From CAIWHR01 sp963717695 (GTDB lineage Bacteria; Pseudomonadota; Gammaproteobacteria; Burkholderiales; Casimicrobiaceae): a stretch of DNA of 64,000 nt. The notes below the pieces were generated by a model. That model searched no databases, was not told the DNA's origin, and saw only the letters and a list, made by a program, of their open reading frames with translations. Both the position numbers and the translations under genes were made by a program. The DNA lies in the NCBI GenBank assembly GCA_963717695.1, contig CAVQWR010000003.1:496001-560000 (forward strand), read 5' to 3'. Positions 9,356-18,731 of this stretch are shown in pieces. Position 1 is the first letter of the stretch; each line of letters opens with the position of its first letter.

Positions 9356-9912
9356 GCGGCGGCGATCCGGCGCGCGTAGAGGAGCAGCGCCGCGACGGTC
9401 TTCGCATCGGTGATCTCGCCGCGGTCGAGTGCCGCCAGCATCTCGTCGAACCGGAAGGTCACGATGTCGAGGAATTCTCCGGCATCGAGCTTCGCGCCGA
9501 CGTGGGTCAAGCCCTCGGCAACGAAGATGACGATCTTTTCGTTGGTGTACGAGATGAGCGTGTGGATCGTCGCGAGCTCCGTCCAGGTCGCCGCGGCGTA
9601 GCCCGCCTCCTCGATGAGCTCGCGCTGCGCCGTCGCGAGCTCGGCCTCGCCCGGATCGATCTTGCCGGCGGGGAACTCGATGAACACGCGATCGAGCGGA
9701 TAGCGGAATTGCCGCTCGGCCACGAGGCGTCCGTCCGGCAGCACCGGCACGATCAGCACCGCCCCCGGATGGACGACGTGCTCCCGCGTCGCCGTCGAGC
9801 CGTCGGGCAGCCGCACGGTGTCGCGTCGCACGTGGAGGAGCTTGCCGTCGAACACCTCCTCGGACGTCATGCGCGTCTCGATGAGGTGACGATCGTCGCG
9901 CCGGTTGGTCAT
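9352..9912 (-). CDS. NUDIX hydrolase, ADP-ribose pyrophosphatase type
   Basis: 186 residues. The complete Nudix box is GKIDPGEAELATAQRELIEE with AGY (GX5EX7REUXEEXGU), preceded by ERQFRYPLDRVFIEFPAG, typical of the NudF/ADP-ribose pyrophosphatase branch that cleaves ADP-ribose to AMP and ribose-5-phosphate. Starts 4 bp after the hemF stop and overlaps acyP by 4 bp. Substrate specificity is inferred from family resemblance only. Confidence 0.9.
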   Translation of the reverse strand: MTNRRDDRHLIETRMTSEEVFDGKLLHVRRDTVRLPDGSTATREHVVHPGAVLIVPVLPDGRLVAERQFRYPLDRVFIEFPAGKIDPGEAELATAQRELIEEAGYAAATWTELATIHTLISYTNEKIVIFVAEGLTHVGAKLDAGEFLDIVTFRFDEMLAALDRGEITDAKTVAALLLYARRIAAA

Positions 9913-9916
9913 CGCG

Positions 9917-10939
9917 TCAGACCCAGTCGCGGCCGACGAGGAAGTCGGTATACAGGCGCGCCTCGGGCGAGCCCGGCTCGGGCTTCCAGTCGTAGCGCCA
10001 CTTCACCACCGGCGGCAGCGACATCAGGATCGCCTCGGTGCGCCCGTTCGACTGCAGCCCGAACAGCGTGCCGCGATCCCAGACGAGATTGAACTCGACG
10101 TAGCGGCCGCGCCGATACGCCTGGAAGTCGCGCTCGCGCTCGCCGTAGGGCACGTCCCTGCGCCGTTCGACGATCGGCGCGTAGGCCGGAAGGAAATGAT
10201 CGCCGACGCTTCTCGCCAGCGCGAAGCAGCGCTCGAATCCGCCCTCGGCGAGATCGTCGAAGAAGATGCCGCCGACGCCGCGCGGCTCGTTCCGGTGCTT
10301 GAGGAAGAAGTATTCGTCGCACCACTTCTTGTACCTGCGGTGCACGTCGGCGCCGAACGGCGCCAGCGCGTCGCGGCACGTGCGGTGGAAGTGGATCGCA
10401 TCCTCCTCGACACCGTAGTATGGCGTGAGATCCATGCCGCCGCCGAACCACCAGACGTCTGCAGCCGATTCCGGGGCCATGGCTTTGTCAGCGCCTTCGC
10501 CGGCGTCTCGCCGTACCTCGTCGTACTGTCTCGTCGCCGGCTCGGCGCTTTCGCGCCCTGACCCCGAACTCGGCCGCATCCGTCCTTCGTTTCCCGGCGC
10601 GTATGCGACGAACATGCGCACGTTGAGGTGAACCGTCGGCGCATGCGGATTGCGCGGATGCAGCACGAGCGAGACGCCCTGCGCCTCCCACGCCCGGCCG
10701 CCGATGCCGGGATGCGCGGCCGACGCAGCGGGTGGAAGCTTCGCGCCCGCGACATGCGAGTAGTTGACGCCGCCGCGCTCGAACACGTTGCCGTCCTCGA
10801 GGATTCGGGAGATGCCGCCGCCGCCCTCCGGGCGCGTCCAGGCGTCGCGCCGGAATGGCGTGCCGTCGATCGCCTCGAGCCCTGCAACGATGCGCTGCTG
10901 CAGGTCGACGAAGTAGGCGCGTACGGCTTCAGGGTTCAT
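9917..10939 (-). CDS. hemF: Oxygen-dependent coproporphyrinogen-III oxidase with in-frame insertion
   Basis: Converts coproporphyrinogen III to protoporphyrinogen IX in heme synthesis. The start at 10939 gives MNPEAVRAYFVDLQQRIVAG. Conserved blocks are present: GGGGISRILEDGNVFERGGV, HPRNPHAPTVHLNVRMFVAY, VWWFGGGMDLTPYY, YKKWCDEYFFLKHRNEPRGV and YVEFNLVWDRGTLFGLQSNG. The protein has 340 residues against roughly 300 for the family. The excess is about 44 residues (NEGRMRPSSG ... AMAPESAA) between the APG of FVAYAPG and VWWFGGG, a point where normal HemF has only a few residues. The DNA of the insertion is related to intergenic repeats elsewhere in the window. The reading frame stays open throughout. 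Confidence 0.93.
   Translation of the reverse strand: MNPEAVRAYFVDLQQRIVAGLEAIDGTPFRRDAWTRPEGGGGISRILEDGNVFERGGVNYSHVAGAKLPPAASAAHPGIGGRAWEAQGVSLVLHPRNPHAPTVHLNVRMFVAYAPGNEGRMRPSSGSGRESAEPATRQYDEVRRDAGEGADKAMAPESAADVWWFGGGMDLTPYYGVEEDAIHFHRTCRDALAPFGADVHRRYKKWCDEYFFLKHRNEPRGVGGIFFDDLAEGGFERCFALARSVGDHFLPAYAPIVERRRDVPYGERERDFQAYRRGRYVEFNLVWDRGTLFGLQSNGRTEAILMSLPPVVKWRYDWKPEPGSPEARLYTDFLVGRDWV
10480..10590 (-). repeat. Dispersed repeat copy inside hemF (translated)
   Basis: On the minus strand this stretch contains CGAGACAGTACGACGAGGTA followed by CGGCGAG. It matches 22 of 27 bases in the copy near 42.07 kb (CGAGATAGTACTGAGCGGTA + CGGCGAG). GCTTTGTC on the plus strand is also shared with the copy near 47.43 kb. 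The upstream flank (AGGGCGCGAAAGCGCCGAGCC) resembles AGGGCCCGCAGCGAGCC of the other copies. It corresponds to the extra residues in HemF, so the element appears to have entered a coding region in frame. Copy boundaries are approximate. Confidence 0.6.
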
Positions 10940-11035
10940 TGCGGGCGATCGCGGGAGGTGGCGCGAGGACGCGCGGATTGTCCCGCGGGCGCGCACGGGC
11001 CGCAATGGCCGCGGCGGGCGGCGCGGACGGTCGTG

Positions 11036-12326
11036 TCAGGCGGCGCGCGGCGCGATCGCGCGATGGCCGATGTCGCCGCGGAACTGCATGCCGTCGAAGC
11101 GGATCTCGCCGATTGCGGCATAGGCGGCCCGCTGGGCCTGGCGCACCGAATCGCCAAGCGCCGTCACGCACAGCACGCGGCCGCCGGTGACGACGACGCG
11201 CTCGCCCTCCTGCGCCGTGCCCGCGTGGAACACCTTGCAATCGGGATGCGTGGCCTCGGTGACCCGCGCGAGACCGTCAATCGCGTCGCCCTTGCGCGGG
11301 CTGTCGGGATAACCGTGCGCCGCGAGCACCACGCCAAGCGCAGTGCGGCGGTCCCATTCGGCTTCGACGCGGTCGAGCCGGCCTTCGCACGCGGCGAGGG
11401 CGAGCTCCACCAGATCGGACTTCATCCGCATCATGATCGGCTGCGTTTCGGGGTCGCCGAGGCGGCAGTTGAATTCGAGCACCTTCGGCGTGCCGGCGTC
11501 GTCGATCATCACCCCCGCGTACAGGAATCCCGTGTACGGAATGCCGTCCGCCGTCATGCCGGCGACGGTCGGCAGGATGATCTCGCGCATGATCCGCGCG
11601 TGCAGCGTCGGCGTGACCACGGGCGCCGGCGAATACGCGCCCATGCCGCCGGTGTTGGGACCCTCGTCGTTGTCGGAGAGGCGCTTGTGGTCCTGAGACG
11701 ACGCGAGCGGCAGCACGTTGCGCCCGTCGACCATCACGATGAAGCTCGCCTCCTCGCCGGCGAGGAAATCCTCGACGACGACGCGTGCGCCGGCGTCACC
11801 CATCGAGTTTCCGACGAGCATCGCGTCGACGGCGGCCTGCGCTTCGGCGACGGTGGCGGCGACGACCACGCCCTTGCCCGCCGCGAGGCCATCGGCCTTC
11901 ACCACGATCGGCGCGCCCCGCTCCGCAATGTAGGCGTTGGCCAGCGCGGGGTCGGTGAACGTCCGGTACTGCGCCGTCGGAATGCCGTGGCGTTCCATGA
12001 ACGCCTTGGCGTAATCCTTCGAGCTCTCGAGCTGCGCCGCGGTGCGCGTCGGTCCGAAGATCTTGCAGCCCTGCGGCGCGAAAGGCGTCGACGATGCCGG
12101 CGGCGAGCGGACCCTCGGGGCCGACGATCGTCAATGCGATCGATTCGGCCTTCGCGAATTCGACCAGCTGCGCGATGTCCGTGAGAGGGACGTTGGTGAG
12201 CGCGGACTCCAGCGCCGTGCCCGCATTGCCGGGGGCGACGAACACCTTGCCGACGCGCGGTGACTGGGCGAGCTTCCACGCGATCGCGTGCTCGCGGCCG
12301 CCGCCGCCGACGACGAGGATGTTCAC
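11036..12326 (-). CDS. purD: Phosphoribosylamine-glycine ligase, one frameshift
   Basis: ATP-grasp enzyme making glycinamide ribonucleotide in purine synthesis. It starts with GTG at 12326: NILVVGGGGREHAIAWKLAQ, then TIVGPEGPLAAGIVDAFRAA. A single indel near 12070 (the GLQGCKIFGPTR region) moves the frame, after which MERHGIPTAQYRTF, GAPIVVKADGLAAGKGVVVA, SDNDEGPNTGGMGAYSPAPV and VLEFNCRLGDPETQPIMMRM follow to 11036. Joined length is about 430 residues, normal. Lies 10 bp after pagP and about 96 bp before hemF. Confidence 0.93.
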
Positions 12327-12336
12327 GCCGGCACCA

Positions 12337-12915
12337 CTAGTCGATCCCGATCGAGCCGAAGATATAGAGAATGCTGCCGTGGTTGATGCCGCCGTTCAGC
12401 GTCGGGATGAACGTCGAGATCAGCGTCGCCTTCTGGTAGCGCAGCGAGAAGAGCGGCAGGATCGCCGGAAAGGGAATGCCGTTGGCGATGTCGGGCCGCT
12501 GCACGAGCATCACCGTGTAGCCCAGTCCCGGCTGGATGTTCTGGCGCTCGCCCCAGAAATAGTTCCAGCCGTAGCCGACCTGATATTCCGGCTGGCTGTG
12601 CGAATCGTTGAAGACGAGGAAGAAGACGTTCTCGGTGGTGTGATCGTCGCTCTCCAGCGTGCGCGACCAGCCGCCACCCCAGGCGTTCTGGTTCTCCTGC
12701 GCGCGCGCCTCGGCGGTCCAGGTGGCGGGCACGTGCCAGGCGAACCCCGACACCAGGATCTCGTTGTGGCCCTTGTCGAACGTATCGACCACGTGCCGGC
12801 ACGCCATGTTGACCCAGTCCCACATGTCGTCGCACGCCGCCAGCGCGGGAAACGCGGCGAGCGGGCCGAGGATGAGCGCGGTGGCGAGCCGGAGTGTCCA
12901 GTGTCTTGTGCGCAT
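12337..12915 (-). CDS. pagP: Lipid A palmitoyltransferase PagP
   Basis: 192-residue outer-membrane beta-barrel enzyme that moves palmitate from phospholipid to lipid A. The signal peptide (MRTRHWTLRLATALILGPLA, cut near ALAA) is followed by the PagP core: EILVSGFAWHVPATWTAEAR, with the catalytic His in FAWH, AWGGGWSRT, and the Asp-Ser pair in VFNDSH. Ends with a barrel strand (GSILYIFGSIGID). It lies between purH (stop-to-start gap about 12 bp) and purD (10 bp), so it is read with the purine operon, an unusual home for this gene. Confidence 0.9.
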   Translation of the reverse strand: MRTRHWTLRLATALILGPLAAFPALAACDDMWDWVNMACRHVVDTFDKGHNEILVSGFAWHVPATWTAEARAQENQNAWGGGWSRTLESDDHTTENVFFLVFNDSHSQPEYQVGYGWNYFWGERQNIQPGLGYTVMLVQRPDIANGIPFPAILPLFSLRYQKATLISTFIPTLNGGINHGSILYIFGSIGID

Positions 12916-12927
12916 TCGTTCCGCCGA

Positions 12928-14497
12928 TCAGTGTCGAAAGTGGCGTATGCCGGTGAAGACCATAGCGATGCCGCGCTCGTCGGCGGCGGCGATCACTTCC
13001 TCGTCGCGCATGCTGCCGCCGGGCTGGATCACGGCGACAGCGCCGTTGTCGGCGACGACGTCGAGGCCGTCGCGGAACGGAAAGAATGCGTCCGACGCCG
13101 CGACCGAGCCGGCCAGCGTCAGGTTGGCATTCTTGGCCTTGATCGCGGCGATGCGCGTCGAGTCGACACGGCTCATCTGGCCCGCACCGACGCCGAGCGT
13201 CTGGCCGTCGCGGCAGAATACGATCGCGTTCGACTTGACGAATCGGGCGACGCGCCACGCGAACAGGAGATCGGTCAGCTCGGCCGGCGAAGGCGACTTG
13301 CGGGTGACGATCCTGAGCGTGGCCGCAGTCACGCTGTCGGTGTCGGCCGTCTGCACCAGCAGCCCGCCGCCGACGCGCTTGAAATCCTGCTGCGGCGCCG
13401 GCATCGCCATCGGCCGCGCGATCTCCAGCACGCGCACGTTCTTCTTCTGCGCGATCGCTGCGAGCGCGTCCGCGGTATAGGACGGCGCGATCAGCACCTC
13501 GAGGAACTGCGCGGCGACCGCCTCGACCGTCGCGGCGTCGACCGGGCAGTTGAAGGCGATGATGCCGCCGAATGCGGATACCGGATCGGTCGCGAAGGCC
13601 CTGCGATACGCCGCGAGCGGGCCGTCGGCAACCGCGACGCCGCACGGATTGGCGTGCTTGACGATGACGCAGGCCGGAGCCTTCGAACGCCTTCACGCAT
13701 TCCCACGCGGCATCGCTGTCGCCGATGTTGTTGTACGAGAGCTCCTTGCCCTGGAGCTGGCGCGAGGTGGCGATGGTGCCGGGCACGGGCTCCTGGTCGC
13801 GATAGAACGCCGCCGCCTGGTGCGGATTCTCGCCGTAGCGAAGGTCCTGCACCTTCGCGACCTGAAGGTTGAATGCGTCCGGAAATGCTGCCGCCGCCCC
13901 GTCGGGGCCGCGCGCGGTCAGCCAGTTCGAGATCGCGCCGTCGTAGGCCGCCGTGTGCGTGAAGGCCTTGCGCGCAAGTGCGAAGCGCGTCGCCGTCGAG
14001 AGCGCCCTGCCCGTCGCGAGCTCAGCGAGCAGCGCCGCATAGTCCGCCGGGTCGACGACAACGCCGACGTGCTGCCAGTTCTTCGCCGCGGCGCGCACCA
14101 GCGTCGGGCCGCCGATGTCGATGTTCTCGATCGCATCGTCGAGCGTGCATCCCGGCTTCGCCACCGTGGCGCGGAACGGGTACAGGTTGACGACGACGAG
14201 GTCGATCGCCGGGATCGAATGCTTCTCGAGCGCGGCGACGTGCGCCGGATCGTCACGGCGCGCGAGAATGCCGCCGTGCACCTTCGGATGCAGCGTCTTC
14301 ACGCGCCCATCGAGCATTTCCGGAAAGCCGGTGTAATCGCCGACCTCCGTCACCGTGAGGCCGGCGTCGGCGAGCGCGTTCGCGGTGCCGCCAGTCGACA
14401 GGAGCCGGATGCCGAGCTGCGCGAGGCCGCGCGCGAAGTCGACGACCCCGGTCTTGTCGGACACGGACAGCAGGGCCTGCGTGCAAGGGTGGGGCAT
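12928..14497 (-). CDS. purH: Bifunctional AICAR transformylase / IMP cyclohydrolase, one frameshift
   Basis: Catalyses the last two steps of IMP synthesis. The ATG at 14497 gives MPHPCTQALLSVSDKTGVVD, the family N-terminus; an in-frame TTG four codons earlier is a weaker choice. The IMP cyclohydrolase domain includes LLSTGGTANALADAGLTVTE and DGRVKTLHPKVHGGILARRD. The transformylase domain begins with DLRYGENPHQAAAFYRD. A single indel near 13680 separates this from LLFAWRVARFVKSNAIVFCR, SNAIVF and DAFFPFRDGLDVVADNGAVA, ending GIAMVFTGIRHFRH. All expected blocks are present. Confidence 0.93.
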
Positions 14498-14612
14498 GGG
14501 AATCGTCAAAGTGGCAGGGGTTCAGCGCAGGCGCGGCGCCGCAAGCGCGGGGCGGCGCGCGCACGGTTCCTTGCCCGGCCGCGGGCGGACGCAGGCGCGC
14601 AAGGGTCAGCCT

Positions 14613-14867
14613 TCAGCGGATGCCGTACTTCGAGAGCTTGGTGCGCAGCGTGTTGCGGTTCATGCCGAGCATGTCGGCCGCCTGCGTCTGGTTGCCGCCC
14701 ACGCGCTCCATCACCGAAGCGATGAGCGAGCGCTCGACGTTGCCGATCACCATGTCGTAGATGCCGTGCGGAGGCTCGCCGTCCAGCTTGCGGAAATATT
14801 CGTCGAGCGACTTCTCGACGACCTTGCCGATCTCGTTGTTGCCGTTGATGCGCAGTGTCTTTCTCAC
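14613..14867 (-). CDS. fis: Fis-family nucleoid / transcription factor
   Basis: 84 residues. The C-terminal helix-turn-helix NQTQAADMLGMNRNTLRTKL is the Fis/NtrC-type DNA-binding motif, preceded by helices A and B. Its start overlaps the dusB stop by four bases (14864-14867), the well-known dusB-fis coupling, and purH follows about 115 bp downstream. Probably a global DNA-bending regulator, but target genes cannot be inferred here. Confidence 0.95.
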   Translation of the reverse strand: MRKTLRINGNNEIGKVVEKSLDEYFRKLDGEPPHGIYDMVIGNVERSLIASVMERVGGNQTQAADMLGMNRNTLRTKLSKYGIR

Positions 14868-15943
14868 GCGGCCAGGGCCTCCCCGCCCCGAAGCGATGCC
14901 TCATGGTTCCGGCCGAACGAATCCCGCGCGTCCACGACCGTCGCCGCAGGGAGGCAATAGTCGAGGCGCTCCGAGCATCCGGCCAGCACGTCGAAGTAAT
15001 TCGTTACCGCCGAAAGCTGCGCGGCGACCGTTTCCGTGGCGTTGATCGCGCTCCTGAACGCGGCGCCGCCCGCGAGGTCGCGGGTGTACCAGTGAAGGTG
15101 CTTACGCGCAATGCGCACGCCCGCGGCTTCGCCGTAGAACTCGTAGTGGTCGTCGAGGTGGTGCAGGATCGCCGCGCGCGCCTCGGCCACCGTCGGCGGC
15201 GCGAGCAGCGTGCCGTGGTCGAGGAAATGGCGGATCTCGCGGAAAATCCAGGGGCGGCCCTGCGCGGCGCGACCGATCATCAGCGCATCGGCGCCGGTTT
15301 CGTCGAGCACCGCCCGCGCCTTCTGCGGCGAATCGATGTCGCCATTCGCGATCACCGGAATCCGCACCGCGGCCTTGACGGCGCGGATCGTGTCGTACTC
15401 GACCGGGCCCGCGAAGGCGCAGGCGCGCGTGCGGCCATGCACTGCCAGCGCGGCAATGCCGGCGTCCTCGGCGATGCGGGCGATGGCAAGCGCGTTGCGA
15501 TTGCGCGGATCGGTGCCCGTGCGGATCTTGAGCGTCACGGGAACGTCGACCGCACGCACGACGGCGGACACGATTGCGGCAACGAGCGCCTCGTTCGCGA
15601 GCAGCGCGGAGCCGGCGGCGGCGTTGCAGACCTTCTTCGCCGGGCAGCCCATGTTGATGTCGATGATCTGCGCACCGCGGCCGACGTTGTAGCGTGCCGC
15701 TTCGGCCAGCATGGCGGGATCGGAGCCTGCGATCTGCACGGACATCGGCTCGACTTCGCCGCGGTGATCGATGCGACGCTGCGACTTCTCGGTGCCCCAG
15801 AGCCGCGGGTTCGACGCCACCATTTCCGACACCGCATAGCCCGCGCCCATCCGCTTCGCGAGCTGACGGAACGGCCGGTCGGTGACGCCGGCCATCGGCG
15901 CCACGACGAGATTGTTGGCAATGATGCAGGTACCGATGCGCAC
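14864..15943 (-). CDS. dusB: tRNA-dihydrouridine synthase B
   Basis: 359-residue FMN enzyme reducing uridine in the tRNA D-loop. Start is GTG at 15943. Motifs include NNLVVAPMAGVTDRPFRQLA, IDINMGCPAKKVCNAAAGSA (with the catalytic Cys in KKVCN), VTLKIRTGTD, HGRTRACAFAGPVEYD, IPVIANGDIDSPQKA and GADALMIGRAAQGRPWIF. Intact. First gene of the dusB-fis run; a TATAAT-like -10 lies about 50 bp upstream. Confidence 0.96.
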   Translation of the reverse strand: MRIGTCIIANNLVVAPMAGVTDRPFRQLAKRMGAGYAVSEMVASNPRLWGTEKSQRRIDHRGEVEPMSVQIAGSDPAMLAEAARYNVGRGAQIIDINMGCPAKKVCNAAAGSALLANEALVAAIVSAVVRAVDVPVTLKIRTGTDPRNRNALAIARIAEDAGIAALAVHGRTRACAFAGPVEYDTIRAVKAAVRIPVIANGDIDSPQKARAVLDETGADALMIGRAAQGRPWIFREIRHFLDHGTLLAPPTVAEARAAILHHLDDHYEFYGEAAGVRIARKHLHWYTRDLAGGAAFRSAINATETVAAQLSAVTNYFDVLAGCSERLDYCLPAATVVDARDSFGRNHEASLRGGEALAA

Positions 15944-15993
15944 GGCGGGACGATCAGAATTCGCGGCTTGAGCAAACGAGCGGGGGGAGGCAA

Positions 15994-15999
15994 ATTATA
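15994..15999 (-). promoter_or_regulatory. Candidate -10 element for dusB-fis
   Basis: Minus-strand TATAAT, a perfect -10 hexamer about 50 bp upstream of the dusB start in an otherwise GC-rich stretch. The only upstream -35 candidate is TTGCTC (16019-16024) with a long 19-bp spacer, so the promoter is plausible but weak. Confidence 0.4.
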
Positions 16000-16103
16000 A
16001 CCGCTCCGGCCCGTCCGCGAGCAATGCAAATGTTGGTACCGGCGTGGACGAACGCCGCGGCAATGGCACGAATCTTGGAACGTGGCCGGACGACGCGCCC
16101 GGT

Positions 16104-17259
16104 CTAACGCAGTCCGAACATCATCGCGCGCGAGAACGCGCGCTTCACCGGCGGGACGGCGTCGAGGAAAGTGAGCGCCAACCCGCGCGGCCACCGAAGC
16201 AATCCGGCGTCGCTGCCAAAAATTCCGACAAGTCCGTGCGTGAACGCGATGCCCGCCATCCGGTCGATCCGGCGCGCAGCCGACGTAGCGATCCAGCATT
16301 GCGCGCGTGCCGATGTCCTCGCGCGGCGAATCGAGAATCGCGAGCGCGAGCCCGTAGGCGTCGCGCAGCCCGACATTGAAGCCCTGCCCCGCGACCGGAT
16401 GCAGCGTCTGCGCCGCATTGCCGAGCGCGACGCAGCGCGTGCCCGCTGTTTTCCATGCGAATTCCAGCACCAGCGGAAAGGTGCGCCGATCGGCGACGGT
16501 CGTGAGACGCGGCAGGCGCGATCCAAACTGGTGCGCAAGGTCCTCGAGAAACGATGGTTCGTCCTGCACCAGCCTCTTTTCCGCGAGTTCCGGCGACATC
16601 GTCCACACGAGACCGTAGTGGTTGCCCTCGGGAAGGAGCGCGATCGGACCCGCGGATGCGAATCGTTCCCAGGCGATGCCGCCGGGGTCGGGATCGGTGC
16701 CCACCTTTGCGACCATCGCCACCTGATCGTAATCGTGCCGCTGCCGCGATGCGCGGGCGAGAACGCCACCCGTTCCGTCCGCGATCGCGACGAGGCGCGC
16801 GACGAGCGGCTGGCCATCGCCTCCGGCCTGCTCGACCGCGGCATAGGCGGCGGTCGCGCCGACCGACTTCACCGACGCCTCGTGCCGGATCGGCACTTTC
16901 GCATGCACGAGCGCGGCGTCGAGCGCTGCCTGCAGTGCGCGATAGCTCGCGACGTAGCCGAGCGCGGGCAGACCGACGTCGGCGGCGGCGAGCCGCGCCA
17001 TGCCGAAGCCTCCGGACTGCGACACGTCGATCTCGGTGATCGGCGTCACCGCGCCGGGCGCGGCCGCGAGCTCCTGCCACACACCCTGCCGCTCGAGGAT
17101 GAGGCGCGCGCCGTGCGACAGCGCGAGCGAGCGGTCGCCGCGCAGCGATTGCCCTTTGGCGCGGGCGTCGAGCACGACGACGTCGAGGTCGGCGTCGCGC
17201 AACGCCAGCGCCAGCGTTGCGCCCACGGGCCCCGCGCCGACGACCACGACGTCATGCAT
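16104..17259 (-). CDS. ubiH: FAD-dependent ubiquinone-pathway hydroxylase (UbiH/UbiF family), one frameshift
   Basis: Flavin monooxygenase of the UbiH/COQ6 family that hydroxylates the benzoquinone ring. The start at 17259 gives MHDVVVVGAGPVGATLALAL, the dinucleotide-binding fold. Later DYDQVAMVAKV and the second FAD motif GNAAQTLHPVAGQGFNVGLR are diagnostic. An indel near 16280 moves the frame; the end reads GLVGIFGSDAGLLRWPRGLA and stops at 16104. About 385 residues when joined. The choice between UbiH and UbiF/UbiM activity cannot be made from sequence alone. Runs about 50 bp downstream of pepP, as in the common pepP-ubiH pairing. Confidence 0.85.
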
Positions 17260-17311
17260 GGCATCTGCCGGCGCGGCGCGCCGGCTCGTCAATGAACGGA
17301 ATCGCGGCCGC

Positions 17312-18631
17312 CTATCGGGTGCAGGCCGCCTCGACGTCGGCAACCGATTTCGGCGAGCCGTGCGTGAGGTTCTCGTGGCCGTCCGCGGTGACGAGTACGT
17401 CGTCCTCGATGCGCACGCCGATGTCCCAGAACGCCTCGGGCACGTTGTCGGCGCGGCGGATGTAGGTGCCGGGCTCCACGGTCAGCACCATCCCGGGAAC
17501 GAGCTTCTGCGACGTGCCGTTGACCTGGTAGAGCCCCGCGTCGTGCACGTCGAGACCGAGCCAGTGGCCGGCACGGTGCATGTAGAACTGCTTGTAGCTG
17601 CCGCTCTCCAGCACGGCGTCGAGCGTGCCTTGGACGAGGCCGAGATCGATGTAGCCCTGCGCGAGGACGCGTTCGGCGGCCTGATGGTAATCGTGGAAGT
17701 TCACGCCGGGCTTCACGGCGTCGAGGCAAGCCTGCTGCGCCGCGAGGACGAGCTCGTAGACGTCCTTCTGCGGGCCGGAGAACCTGCCGCTCACCGGAAA
17801 CGTCCGCGTGATATCGGACGCATAGCTCTGATACTCGCAGCCGGCGTCGATCAGCAGGAGCTCGCCGTCCTGCAGCTGACGGTTGTTGTCGCGGTAGTGC
17901 AGCACGCACGCATTGGGCCCGCCCGCGACGATCGACGGATAGGCGACGGCCTGCGCCCCGCCCTTCAGGAACTCGTGCGTGAGCTCGGCCTCGACCTGGT
18001 ACTCGTACCAGCCCGGACGCGTCGCCGCCATCGCCCGCCGGTGCGCGCGCGACGAAATCTCGGCCGCACGGCGCATCAGCGCAACCTCGTCCTTGTCCTT
18101 GACGAGACGCAGCACGTCGAGCGGCTTTCGCACGTCGACGATCTCCTCGGGTGCCGAGACGCCGGTGCGCGCACGGGCGCGGACCTCGTTGAGGAGATCG
18201 GTGACGCGCTTGTCCCATGCCGGAATGAGGCCGAGCGGCGTGTAGAGCGCCGGCTGGTCGGAAGCGAGAGCCGGCAGCATCCCCTCGAGCTCCGCGATGG
18301 TGTGCGCCTCGTCGAAGCCGAAGATCTCGCGCGCGGCGTCGGGCCCGTAGCGAAAGCCGTCCCAGATCTCGCGCTCGGCGTTCTTCTCGCGGCAGAACAG
18401 GATCTGCCGGTCGCCGTCCTTGCCGGCGACGAGCGCGATCACCGCCTCGGGCTCGGTGAAGCCCGACACGTAGTAGAAATAGCTGTCGTGGCGATACGGA
18501 TAGAGCGAGTCGCGATTGCGCGCAAATTCGGGCGCCGTCGGGATGAGGGCGAGGCCGCCTCCGGTCTGCGCGCGCATCTGCGCGAGCAGCGCGGTGCGGC
18601 GATCACGGTGGGCCTGATGGGCGTTTTTCAT
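17312..18631 (-). CDS. pepP: Xaa-Pro aminopeptidase (aminopeptidase P)
   Basis: Cytoplasmic dinuclear metallopeptidase removing N-terminal residues before proline. The start at 18631 gives MKNAHQAHRDRRTALLAQMR; an upstream in-frame start would add 11 residues. The pita-bread domain supplies the metal ligands in LLIDAGCEYQSYASDITRTF (two Asp), HRAGHWLGLDVHD (His), VLTVEPGTYIR (Glu) and GVRIEDDVLVT (Glu). 439 residues, intact, normal length. Minus-strand TATAAT lies at 18664-18669 upstream. Confidence 0.95.
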   Translation of the reverse strand: MKNAHQAHRDRRTALLAQMRAQTGGGLALIPTAPEFARNRDSLYPYRHDSYFYYVSGFTEPEAVIALVAGKDGDRQILFCREKNAEREIWDGFRYGPDAAREIFGFDEAHTIAELEGMLPALASDQPALYTPLGLIPAWDKRVTDLLNEVRARARTGVSAPEEIVDVRKPLDVLRLVKDKDEVALMRRAAEISSRAHRRAMAATRPGWYEYQVEAELTHEFLKGGAQAVAYPSIVAGGPNACVLHYRDNNRQLQDGELLLIDAGCEYQSYASDITRTFPVSGRFSGPQKDVYELVLAAQQACLDAVKPGVNFHDYHQAAERVLAQGYIDLGLVQGTLDAVLESGSYKQFYMHRAGHWLGLDVHDAGLYQVNGTSQKLVPGMVLTVEPGTYIRRADNVPEAFWDIGVRIEDDVLVTADGHENLTHGSPKSVADVEAACTR

Positions 18632-18731
18632 GGGTCGGCGATCTGGCTGCGGCGAGGCCGGCAATTATAGAGGTTAATGTCGCGCTGCTCGCGCGGTGCG
18701 GCGGTGATTTAGGTTGGGTTACCATCGACCG

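Noticed and set aside
18632..18731. 6S RNA beside the 5-formyl-THF cyclo-ligase gene
   Set aside because: Only 100 bp lie between pepP and the ligase gene, too short for the RNA, and no long interrupted hairpin is seen.
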